Assembly: GCA_029953675.1 (NCBI GenBank)
Contig: JAMWBK010000005.1
Location: forward strand, 1,178,001-1,242,000
Length of the DNA: 64,000 nt
Source of the DNA: Rhodosorus marinus
Lineage: Eukaryota > Rhodophyta > Stylonematophyceae > Stylonematales > Stylonemataceae
Direction of reading: 5' to 3'
Shown here: positions 24,296 to 33,186 of the stretch, in pieces
Layout of the letters: every line of letters begins with the position of its first letter
How positions within the stretch are numbered: position 1 is the stretch's first letter
Translations under genes and position numbers: made by a program
The notes under the pieces: generated by a model
The model's input: only the letters and a program-made list of their open reading frames with translations
The model's database searches: none
What the model was told of the DNA's origin: nothing

Positions 24296-25111
24296 ATGCA
24301 AGGGGGAAGTAACAACCATGGATATGGTGGTGGTGGGGGCTATCCTCCTCCTGGAGGAGCTCCCGGTGGTCAGCCACATCCTCCTGCCAGTTCTTACCAA
24401 AGCGCTTATCCTCCAGCTGCTCCTGGGGGACCAGCGTATCCACCTCCCCCGCAGCAAGGAGGTTATCCTCAACAGGGTGGACCACCGCCCGATTCTCAGC
24501 GTGAAAAGTTTTACCAGTGGTTTGGGCCACATCCTCAGGACGCAGCGGGCCTGAGTAAGGTAGTTCAGAAGCTGGGTTTGGCGCTCCCTGTTTCCGTATG
24601 TGGGCTCCTTCTGAGAATGCACGACTTCGATAGAACTGGGACGATAAACTTCAATGAGTTTATGAGCGTGCATCAGTTCATCCTGAGCGTTCGGGTAAGC
24701 TATTGATCAAACTAAAGTTCTCACCGACTTCGGGATTCCTTCGAGCCCACTTGGGTGAGGCCCTTGCGAGAAGTAGCTGAGAACACAACCTAACATCCGT
24801 GTCATGGTTTTTTGCGTTCGTAGGACTCCTTCGTTTCGGTTGACACAGACGCAAATGGTGTCCTCACTCTACCGGAATTGCAACAGGCTCTCGGTATCAA
24901 CGGTTTCAGTCTGGACAACGTGGCTCTTGGAACGCTGATGGAGTCCTTCGACCCTGAGAGGAAAGGGCACCTTGACTTACCTGCATTCGTTGGACTCGCG
25001 GCCTTCTTATCCAGTGCTCGGGGATTGTTTAATCAAATGGACCCGCATAAGCAGGGGCAGATCACCGTGAACTTTAACCAGTTCTGCTGGCTTGTTGGGC
25101 ACCTGAGATAA
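24296..25111 (+). CDS. Penta-EF-hand protein 2 with Gly/Pro-rich N-terminus (peflin-like)
   Basis: Two exons, 24296-24694 and 24824-25111, 228 aa. The first ~65 residues are Gly/Pro/Gln/Tyr-rich (GYGGGGGYPPPGGAPGG), as in peflin, sorcin and ALG-2-type PEF proteins. EF1 is degenerate (GPHPQDAAGLSK), EF2 DFDRTGTINFNE and EF3 DTDANGVLTLPE are canonical, EF4 DPERKGHLDLPA is semi-canonical and EF5 DPHKQGQITVNF is degenerate. The last exon has exactly the same length (288 nt) as in the gene at 21791, and the intron sits after the equivalent FILSVR, so the two are tandem paralogs. Calcium-regulated membrane or adaptor function is inferred from the family. Confidence 0.88.
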
Positions 25112-25737
25112 TAAGAACTGAGCTATCACGGCAGACGTTATCGAGCTCGGGATAACTATTTGATGGGACCCCCGGGAGTCGCGGAAATTCAGTCTCATTG
25201 CCTTCGTAGTTTGTGAGTTGAAGCTTTCGGCCGCAGGTGAGTGAGCCGGATGCGACTCTTTCCCGCTTTCTCAGCGGAGTGCCAGGATTTAGGCTTGGAG
25301 TAACACGGGTTTGCGGGTGGTGGTGTAAAATGGCGAATGGTTACTTAGGAGGAGGGTATCAGCATCCGCTTTGAGATTGCTGGCTGGCGCGAGGAATACT
25401 GCAGGAGAGTAATAATGGACTCATACATAGACTCATTGCTGGAAAGGGCTCTCCGATATCTGTCCTTGCTGTCCAGGTTTCCCCGGAGATGAACGTTTCG
25501 CTTTTGCACAGTATTTGGCTACGTACTGACTAGACGAAGCAGGACATTGAATGCGGGTTCTACTTCGCTTCAAGGCTCTACTGAATGGGCGCTGAAACGG
25601 GTCATGCACTGACCGTTTCGATCGTAGTTCTCTCGGAAATCTAGGCTTCGCCGGGCCAACCAGCGAGCAGTGTCGGGTGACGGCTTGTTGGTGGTCAAAG
25701 AGGCCCCATCAATCCGAGAAGGAACCTAGGATACATG
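25112..25737. other. Intergenic interval
   Basis: No gene or recognisable repeat. It lies between the PEF gene and the first retroelement fragment of the repeat-rich block. Confidence 0.45.
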
Positions 25738-25945
25738 GATGCCCCTCATGGAATGCTTTGGCTTGATTGATAGTGTAGGTTCTCGCTGGCTGCGAGGAAA
25801 CGACCCAGGGCGTCTAGATAGTCTGCTCACGGAGCTTTCTTTGGCCCTGTGGTGCTCAAATGCTGCTTTGTTTGTAGACGCGAGTCATCAGCATCTTGTC
25901 ACACTCGCTTCTCAGGGTAGTTAGGCTCTGAATAAACCTGACAGA
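25738..25945 (+). mobile_element. 3'-end fragment of the main non-LTR family
   Basis: Encodes ECFGLIDSVGSRWLRG and NDPGRLDSLLTELSLALW, then the family 3' end (TAGTTAGGCTCTGAATAAA). A small deletion removes part of the ALFRNDPG segment seen in other copies, and the last codons are frameshifted. Confidence 0.85.
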
Positions 25946-26884
25946 TGCCTCTAGATACATGCTCGGAAATGCAGCGAGAGCCCTGGTAGGTGTGGGTCAT
26001 ACGAGCTTTTAAAGGAAGACTTCGATGCGCCACCTGAGTGTTCATCCAGCTCATTCTGTGACTAATGGGTGTAGAATTCGTGATCAGGTTGTTAAGCAAA
26101 TATCTGGTCTATATCCTGGCCACTTTCGTGGTTCTGGTGCAGTCAGTCCATTTCATCATCAATCTATTTCGGGTTCGCAAAATTGACACGGCCCACCCTG
26201 ATCCTAGGCTAGCCGGTCTACGAAAACTCTGGAGAACGTGCACTACGAGAAATTTGCTTAAATCCCGACCTCCACAATAGATTCGCCATCCTGTTGGCAT
26301 ATTCTGGGTGGTCTCCACTAGCCGGGCAAAAGTAAAATGTGTTGACAGTCCGCGTGGGAAGCTACAACCCGCCGAGATGAGCTGGGAAGGATGTGGAAAG
26401 GGGCTCCTAAGCCAGAAACGTGGTGCAGCGACTCTTCAAGGGACCAAGAGAAGTCGTGAACGGTTCGAAGGGAACAAAAAGAGTTGCGAACCGTCCACGA
26501 AGTCAAGAAAAGAGCCTCGAACGGCTGAACAGGTCAGGAAGGGGCCAAAGCAGTGACTACTGCTTTGGAGTCACAAGGCGTATTTTCCACATTATTACCT
26601 CTTGAATGTGCTTCCGTAGCTACTACGTGTGGGGTTACGACCCCACACGTAGTAGCAGACAGCTATAAAAGCTTGAAGTTAAGGTGGACCTACTCTCCGA
26701 GTGGTAGCGCGCAACACAAAAATTGATTTCTTATGTGCTGACGTTCTTAGTGACTGACTGTCTTAGTTCCGAGGGGTGACCGACTACCACTATATGTCAT
26801 CATCATCGTCAACTATGTTCTGTGGGGAGGAATGTAGTCCAGTGAATTTGATATGGGGGCGTTGGTAGAACCACTGAGAGAATT
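25946..26884. other. Intergenic interval with degenerate ~30-bp repeats and a hairpin
   Basis: 26449-26545 contains about three loosely repeated ~30-bp units (GAACGGTTCGAAGGGAAC, GAACCGTCCACGAAGTCA, GAACGGCTGAACAGGTCA). A perfect hairpin follows at 26619-26656, with TATAAAA at 26663. No gene recognised. Confidence 0.5.
26619..26656. repeat. Perfect hairpin, 17-bp arms, 4-nt loop
   Basis: GCTACTACGTGTGGGGT at 26619-26635 is exactly reverse-complemented at 26640-26656, with loop TACG. It resembles the hairpins inside the retroelement cluster but lies outside any recognised element. Confidence 0.9.
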
Positions 26885-27700
26885 ATCCCGAGGGTCCCGG
26901 GATGAATTCTGGTGAAGGAATGTTATCGAGTGCCGGCGGCGAATAAGGCGTTCCGGCCCCGGAGTTGGCGCGGACAGCGGTGAGCAGCAGTCCGGGGAAA
27001 AGCTGCTAATGCGGTCTCCCGCAACCTTTCCGCTTATACTCAAGGGTCTCCTACCGCTCTTGCCAGGTGAAATTCTCGGACGCCTCCCGCTGGCGCTCAA
27101 CGTGCGCTTGATTGAAGAGCTGTGCTTTCAGAAGAGTCCACAACGTGGCTGCATCCGCATCTAGGTTGGCTAGTGCAATATTGTTGAAAATTGCAGTGCA
27201 CCTGCCCTTGGAGCCCGCCGACGCCGAAATCAGCTTCCGCTGGTCGCCTGTGCGGACCAAATAGTCCCGACCAGGTGCTCCCAGACCGACCACCGCGAAC
27301 AACTTGTCCCCCGGACCGCTCACCGCTGTCTGCGCCAACTCTAGCCGGGAGACCTTATTCACCGCTGGTAACGATAACATCCTTTCATCAGAATTCATCC
27401 CGGGACCTTGGGACAGCAATATTACAGCAGCCAACCTAGATGCGGATGCATCCACGTTGTGGACTCTTCTGAAAGCACAACCCTTCAATCACGTGCATGT
27501 TGAGCGCCAGCGCAAAGCGTTGAGAATTGTACCTGGGAAGAGCGGAAGGAGACCTTTGAGATTTCGCGCAGAAAGGTTCTGGGAGATCGCATTAACAACA
27601 TATCCCCCGGACCGCTCACCGGTGTCCGCGCAACCCAGGCCTTGTTGCCGCCGGTAACGATAGCATCCTTTCACCAGAATTCATCTCGGGACCTGGGATG
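26885..27700. repeat. Modular inverted repeat block (modules M and N)
   Basis: Module M (containing GAATTCATCCCGGGACC and CCGCTGTCCGCGCC-like sequence) occurs at about 26885-26995 (-), 27310-27415 (+) and 27600-27700 (+). Module N encodes NLDADASTLWTLLKAQPFNH on plus at about 27425-27560 and a near-identical peptide on minus at 27185-27050. The N-encoded peptide vaguely resembles the helical gag region of Ty1/copia elements (a WDxLK-type segment), but that is speculative. The arrangement is M- N- M+ N+ M+. Confidence 0.6.
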
Positions 27701-28722
27701 AATTCTGGGGATAATGTGTGGTGTTGTGTCACCAGAGTACTCCAGACGATCTCGACCTGGGGCGCAAGACGAAGACGATGATCCGTTTATTCAGAGGCTA
27801 ACTACCCTGAGAAGCGAGAGACAAGACGCTGATGACGCGCGTCCACAAACAAAGCAGAATTGAAGCGCCACAGGGTCAAAGAAAGCTCCGTGAGCAGACT
27901 ATCTAAACGCCCTGGGTCGTTGCGAAACAGAGCTCGCAGCCAGCGAGAACCTACACTATCTATCAAGCCAAAGCACTCAATAATGAGGGGACGAACCGGT
28001 ATCTCACCGCCGAATCGCGAAAGGTAGGGTTTGACATCGCTGCCGCGTACTGCGAATCTTTCACTTGCCGCATGGACCGAGCTGCAGCTCCTCGACCCAG
28101 AGCCGGCGCAGGCAGGTACCTGGTCGCCTGAGGACAAGGGATGGAGAGGTCAATGTACTCACTGCGACGCGCATTAAGGTCAGTCACAACGAGATCCGCC
28201 ACGCGCTGCACCGCTGGGGCGTCACTCTCATCAGCAATTTCCGATGCCACCGCCAGAGGGACCTCATACTGCACTTCTCGGTCCGTACCGAGCGATTGAG
28301 AACGAAGGTAGCGGAAAAGCAAGCGGTTGAGCCGCGTATGGCGTCTGGTCCGGGCCCCTTGAACCTCCGCACAAGACGCCAACAGATGCGCACCATAATC
28401 ACCCCACGGCACATTGGCCCCGCACAATGCGCATCTAGAATCCCGCTCAACAGGCCAAGGGGGTTGCAGCAAGCCCAGGTAAAGTAGTAAGCCTACCCGA
28501 GGTTCGAGATCGGTAAGCGCCAACCGCGGATACGCAGGTATGACCGTGAAGAAACGGGAGCTGAGACTCCCCCCCAAACCGCGCAGGCGAGCCAAAGTCG
28601 ACGCCGAGCACGAAGGTAAACTCAGAAGGGCGGCATACGAGTCCCGATGTATGTCCCACGAAAGGGTTTTTTGGATTACATCGGTCCTCGAAGGGGCCGG
28701 ACCCGACCGGGAAACGCGAGGG

Positions 28723-28760
28723 CGTCGAGACAGTCAGAGGAGGCTCTGACTGTCTCGACG
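28723..28760. repeat. Hairpin scar in copy A, 17-bp arms, 4-nt loop
   Basis: CGTCGAGACAGTCAGAG (28723-28739) is perfectly reverse-complemented at 28744-28760, loop GAGG. The other copy covering this region, at about 38377-38395, has GTCGAGACAGTCAGAGGAGG once without the inverted partner. The second arm here was therefore added by local inverted duplication. Confidence 0.9.
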
Positions 28761-29154
28761 GCACTGCCACGGCGTCAATATCCTCGGCAGTTTCTACTTT
28801 CCAACACACGGTGCTGCAGCACAGACTCCCGAACGCTGGCCACCGAGGGAGTCAAGAACTGCCGCCCAGGAATCGCAACGAGCCTGGGTACCACCCGGCA
28901 GGGCTGTACATTGTTGAAAAGCGGCCTTCAGTTCCGCAAAAACCCTCCCGAGCCGTGGGGCGAGAGTCCCGTCCAGCCGCCCAACCCGAAGTGCACTAAA
29001 CAAACCACTCACATGCGGATCAAACTCCGTAGACCATGTAGTAAGCGCATTGGCCCACGAACTCACCACAGCCGCCGGCTGGATCGCCGCGTAAGATCCC
29101 ACAGCCAGCCCGCCCAACCGCACGGGCAACGCGATCTGCCGGTGAAGCGTCCTT

Positions 29155-29186
29155 CATGCAGAAAAGGACGTCTCCTTTTCTGCATG
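29155..29186. repeat. Hairpin scar in copy A, 14-bp arms, 4-nt loop
   Basis: CATGCAGAAAAGGA (29155-29168) is reverse-complemented at 29173-29186, loop CGTC. Copy B at about 34532-34555 has a simpler GTAAAGGACGTCCTTTTCTGC, itself a short palindrome. Copy A therefore carries an expanded version. Confidence 0.85.
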
Positions 29187-29733
29187 CCCCAAAACAGATA
29201 GCTCAGCATCCATCAGCGTGCCTAGCACGTCCCTCGCTCGTCGGTCTGCGCGGAGCGCCAGCCAAGACCCCCACTCGGAGGGTAGCTGCGGCAAAAAATA
29301 GGTCAGCCTCTGGCACGCGCTGAACCGGAAGATGAGCAGAGCGGTCTGGAGGTACCCTTCTGGGAGACTGCACAGCTCAGTCAGGAGCTCATCATGATGA
29401 CTCAGGAGCGCGGAGAGGCTGCGTTCAACAAATATCGGGGTGCCTACGGGGACACCGAACAGAAGGAAGCCCTCAGCTCGCCAAATATCTCGGAACCTGG
29501 ATGGAACCGCGTCCGCGGTGCAGTGAGACCCCCCAGAAGTCACACTTGGCATGGTTGAATACGCAGCCCCAGCAAGGAAGCCACCTCGCCGAGAAAATCG
29601 TAGGCCGGCACCAGATCGTCGGGAGTGCCAAGAATCGTCACATCGTCATGGAAGGCGACCGCACGGACCCGCGGGACAGTTCTGATGTTTCAGCCGCAAC
29701 AGCACCAGTTGCAATCCATAGGCGTGCAGGAAC

Positions 29734-29785
29734 GGCCCTAAGGGATCGCCCTGCTGGGTGTGTAGCAGGGCGATCCCTTAGGGCC
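29734..29785. repeat. Hairpin scar at RT motif B in copy A, 22-bp arms
   Basis: The 22-bp arm at 29734-29755 (begins GGCCCTAAGGGATCGCCC) is perfectly reverse-complemented at 29764-29785 with an 8-nt loop. The arm encodes the QQGDPLGP core of RT motif B on the minus strand. The inverted copy breaks the frame just upstream of it. The same structure is present in copy B at 35099-35151. Confidence 0.92.
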
Positions 29786-30540
29786 CCGTATGAGCCGCAA
29801 AGGTGTGGCTCTCGGCACCCAAGGTGACAAATCGGGGGGCCCGTTCGGCGCTTCACCATATACGCGGCGTAAGAACGGGAAGCCAGAGGGGAAAAGCTGA
29901 CGAACCACCTCAAGCGCGTGTGCTCGAGACACACTGTTAAACGCGTTGGCGAAATCCACAGAAAGCGTGCCCAATGGCTCATCGCGGAGACCGTCCAGCT
30001 GCAGGATACGCGTCACCAGTTCACAGCCACCTGAATAGCCGACACCGACCTGGGTCAACCCAAAAAAAACCCTGGCCTCCCTAGTGAGCTGACGCGATAG
30101 AAAGCGGCTCGCCAGCTTCCGCAATGCTTCGCACATCCCGATTTGCCGAAGGGAAGGTGTCTGGTCTGAATGTCCACGCTTGGGCAAGAGGACCAGTTGG
30201 GAGCGCGACAATAGTGCCCAGGCCTCTGCGCAAAAATCGTCCCCATTGACAAGACCCTCCGTACCCGCGCAAGGGCGTCCCCAGCCCTTCTTCACCGAAC
30301 CAGTGAAAAAGTTCGACCCGGAGTCCTGAGGGACCAGATGCACGACCTTTCGGGGCGGACCGGAGCAGAGCCAGAACCTCATCCGGCCGGACAAGCAACC
30401 GACCCCAACCGCGTGAGGAATCGACAAAAGGATCTAAGACACACTGGAACTCAGAGTTCCAACTCACGTCGCGCGCAGGGAACAACGCGGCGACTGGATC
30501 AGCCAGGTCAGTCCGATAGCCCCGGCTCGACTGAAGCGCC

Positions 30541-30845
30541 TTGCTGGAGGATGGCCGCCCCACGCCGAATATCCCCCTGTGCCACTGCTGCCTTTGCCCG
30601 TACCTGCCTACGGGAACGAGAAGAAGGTGAAGTCCCGCACGAAGAGGAAGAACAGACACTAGCGAGGTTTAAAGATTCTAAGAAAGCAAAGTCCCCCCCA
30701 GAAAAGACTGAACTTTGCGTCTAATTGGACATGCATCGCGCCCCTGGGAGACCTTGAGCACTAGCCGAGGGAAAACAAACAAAAGCTTCCGAGCAAGTGC
30801 TGCTTGAGGATGGTCGGCCCACCTCCATAAGCAGGAAATCCAAAA
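30541..30845. other. Unassigned segment between copies A and C
   Basis: Contains a repeated peptide-coding motif LLEDGRPT on plus at about 30540 and again at about 30800. This suggests host or element sequence duplicated around the insertion. No complete gene. Confidence 0.4.
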
Positions 30846-31580
30846 GAAAAGAAACCGAGCTTCGTGTAAGCTTACGACTTTACCTGGGCTTGCCGCAACC
30901 CCCTTGGCCTGTTGAGCGGGATTCTAGATGCGCAATGTGCCGTGGGGTGATTATGGTGCGCATCTGTTGGCGTCTTGTACGGAGGTTCAAGGGGCCCGGA
31001 CCAGACGCCATACGCGGCTCAACCGCTTGCTTTTCCGCTACCTTCGTTCTCAATCGCTCGGTACAGACCGAGAAGTGGAGTATGAGGTCCCTCTGGCGGT
31101 GGCATCGGAAATTGTTGATGAGAGTGACGCCCCAGCGGTACAGCGGGTGGCGGATCTAGTTGTGACTGACCTCAATGCGCGTCGCAGTGAGTACATTGAC
31201 CTCTCCATCCCTTGTCCTCAGGCGACCAGGTACCTGCCTGCGTCGGCTCTGGGTCGAGGAGCTGCAGCTCGGTCCATGCGGCAAGTGAAAGATTCGCAGT
31301 ACGCGGCAGCGATGTCAAACCCTACCTTTCGCGATTCGGCGGTGAGATACCGGTTCGTCCCCCTCATTATTGAGTTTTGCCTTGATAGATAGTGTAGGTT
31401 CTCGCTGGCTGCGAGCTCTGTTTCGCAACGACCCAGGGCGTTTAGATAGTCTGCTCACGGAGCTTTCTTTGACCCTATGGCGCTCCAATTCTGCTTTGTT
31501 TGTGGACGCGCGTCATCAGCGTCTTGTCTCTCGCTTCTCAGGGTAGTTAGTCTCTTAATAAACGGATCATCAATGCGGGC
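30846..31580 (+). mobile_element. 5'-truncated copy C of the main non-LTR family
   Basis: Starts in the region before the finger (LRLYLGLPQPPWPVE) and runs through RRHTRLNRLLFRYLRSQSLG, RVADLVVTDLNARRSEYIDL and PTFRDSAVRYRF to the 3' end AATAAACGGATCATCA. A small deletion in the CCHC finger and a frameshift near 31375 (IIE then FCLDR-stop) show it is dead. Confidence 0.88.
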
Positions 31581-31639
31581 CCCGGAGCGCGAGGAGCGCT
31601 GGGGTCGCACGTTGGTCATTAAGACCCAACGCAGAGGAG

Positions 31640-33186
31640 AGAGTGTGTGCTGAACAGAGTCAGCAGCAGGCTCAGGCGAGACCAGGTTCAGTGCGTGTCA
31701 ACAATACTTCAGGCGTTGGCCTGAAGTATTTTCTGCCGCAGCTCCCTTCGACGTGTGGGGCTTGAGTAGTCCTTCGCGCTGATCAGCGTGCGAGGGACGT
31801 TTTGAGCACACGGGTGGGCGCAGACCTCTCTACTCTAGGGTAGAACGAACAGACTGTCCTTCACCTGCCAGTTGGCCTTGCCTGTGCACATGGGCGGACT
31901 AGCCGTGGGGACTTATTTAATAATCCAACCGGCGGCCGTGGTGAGCTCTTGGGCAAATGCTTTAACTGCTTGGTCTAAGGAGAGCAATCCCGCCGTGCGT
32001 GGTTTGTCACGAGGCCTCCGCGAGGGGCATGTGGACGTGACTCTCAGCTCCAGGCTGGGAGGCGTTTTTGACGAGCTGGAGGGTGCGTTTCAGAAATGTA
32101 ATGGCCTGCCAAGCAGTACAGAACCAACCCCCCCCCCCTCCCCGCTAAGGGTCGTGGCGGTCAGTTCTTGACTCTTTCGGCGGATCTCGTTCGGGAAGCT
32201 CTGCGGCCGAACCGGGTCTTGACAGTGGAGCCCGGATGGGGGCTGGCGTTTGCGCTGGAGACGATGCTGACATGGATGGTGTCGATGCTGAAACGGACGC
32301 TGTTGCCGTGCCGTCGAGGCCGCCTGAGGAGTCTGTTACCCGGCCGGGCCCGGCCCCTTCGAGAACTCATGTAGTATAAAAAACCCTTTCCTGGGACATA
32401 CATCGCGACTCGTACGCCACCCTTCTCGGTTCAGCTTCCTCTCCGCCTTCGACCTTGGCTCGCCTTCGTGCTTTGGGGGGTAGCCTCAGCTCTCGCTTCT
32501 TTACGGTCATTCCTGCCTACCCGCGGCTAGTGATGACAGACTTCGAGATGCGCACCAGCTTACGTTTGTACCTTGGCTTGCCCCAACCGCCATGGCCCGC
32601 GGCTGGGGCCTCGAGTTGTAACCTGTGCGGTAGTCACGTGCCGTGCGGTGAATTCGGTAGACACCTCTTGGCGTCCTGTCCGCAGGTAACCTCCGGACTC
32701 GTCGCCATACGCGGCTCAACCGGTTGCTGTCTCGCTATCTTCGTTCCCAGATGCTGGGCACGGACCGGGAGGTGGAGTATGAGGTCCCTATGCCCGTGGC
32801 CACGGCAATTACTGATACGGCTGACGCACCAGGGGTGCAGCGGGTGGCGGATCTAGTGGTGACTGATCTCAGCGCCCGTCGGAGTGAGTACGTTGACCTT
32901 TCTATTCCTTGTCCTCAGGCGACCAGATACCTACCCGCATCTGCACGCTGCCGTGGCGTTGCGGCTCGGTCAATGCGGCAACTGAAGGAGCCCCAGTACG
33001 CTGCAGCTATGTTGGACTCTACGCTCCGCGATTCGGCCTTGTCCTATCGGTTTGTTCCACTCATCATCGAGTGCTTTGGTTTAGTTGATTGTGTCGGCTC
33101 TCGCTCGCTTTGTGGGCTCTTTCGTAACAGCCCAAGTCGTCTTATGTCGTTCCAACGCGGCTTTATTGTTCGACGCGCGCCATCGA
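31640..33186 (+). mobile_element. Copy D, diverged subfamily, interrupted by copy B
   Basis: Encodes the RT thumb (YFLPQLPS, about 31730), a linker (LPVHMGGLAVGTYLIIQPAA, 31878), the CCHC finger (CNLCGSHVPCGEF...H-x4-C), and the endonuclease-like region (RVADLVVTDLSARRSEYVDL). The C-terminus continues to about 33186. Protein divergence from copies A-C is clear, so this is a second subfamily. Its missing last codons (QRLVSRFSG-stop) and tail reappear at 35375-35425 after the inverted copy B, indicating a nested insertion. It also contains a hairpin at 31703 and a frameshift in the finger region. Confidence 0.8.
31703..31730. repeat. Hairpin scar in copy D, 12-bp arms, 4-nt loop
   Basis: AATACTTCAGGC (31703-31714) is reverse-complemented at 31719-31730, loop GTTG. 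The right arm encodes the conserved LKYF segment, so the left arm is the inserted inverted copy. Confidence 0.85.

Larger units (their letters stand above)
27777..30540 (-). mobile_element. Longest copy of the main non-LTR retrotransposon (copy A)
   Basis: Minus-strand reading, 5' to 3': an RT finger region with VLALLRSAPKGRASGPSGLR (about 30350), motif A SVDFANAFNSVSRAHALEVV (about 29930), motif B QQGDPLGP (29780-29740), FHDD motif C (about 29640), and a thumb segment YLQTALLIFRFSACQRLTYF. Then come a linker (IQPAAVVSSWANAL), a CCHC finger (CALCGANVPWG...H-x4-C, about 28440-28390), and an endonuclease-like domain (RRHTRLNRLL, RVADLVVTDL, YIDLSIPCPQ). The C-terminus is QRLVSRFSG-stop at 27802. 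The 3' end is AATAAACGGATCATCGTC. The CCHC plus RVADLV...D pattern is reminiscent of R2-type restriction-like endonucleases. The frame is broken several times, three of them at hairpins. Defective. Confidence 0.88.

Noticed and set aside
24086-24673. 195-codon minus frame antisense to the second PEF gene
   Set aside because: It overlaps clear EF-hand coding sequence on plus and has no domain of its own.
28065-29201. Plus-strand frames antisense to copy A
   Set aside because: The minus strand shows the conserved RT/endonuclease protein in many copies; the plus frames are low-quality Arg/Pro-rich shadows.
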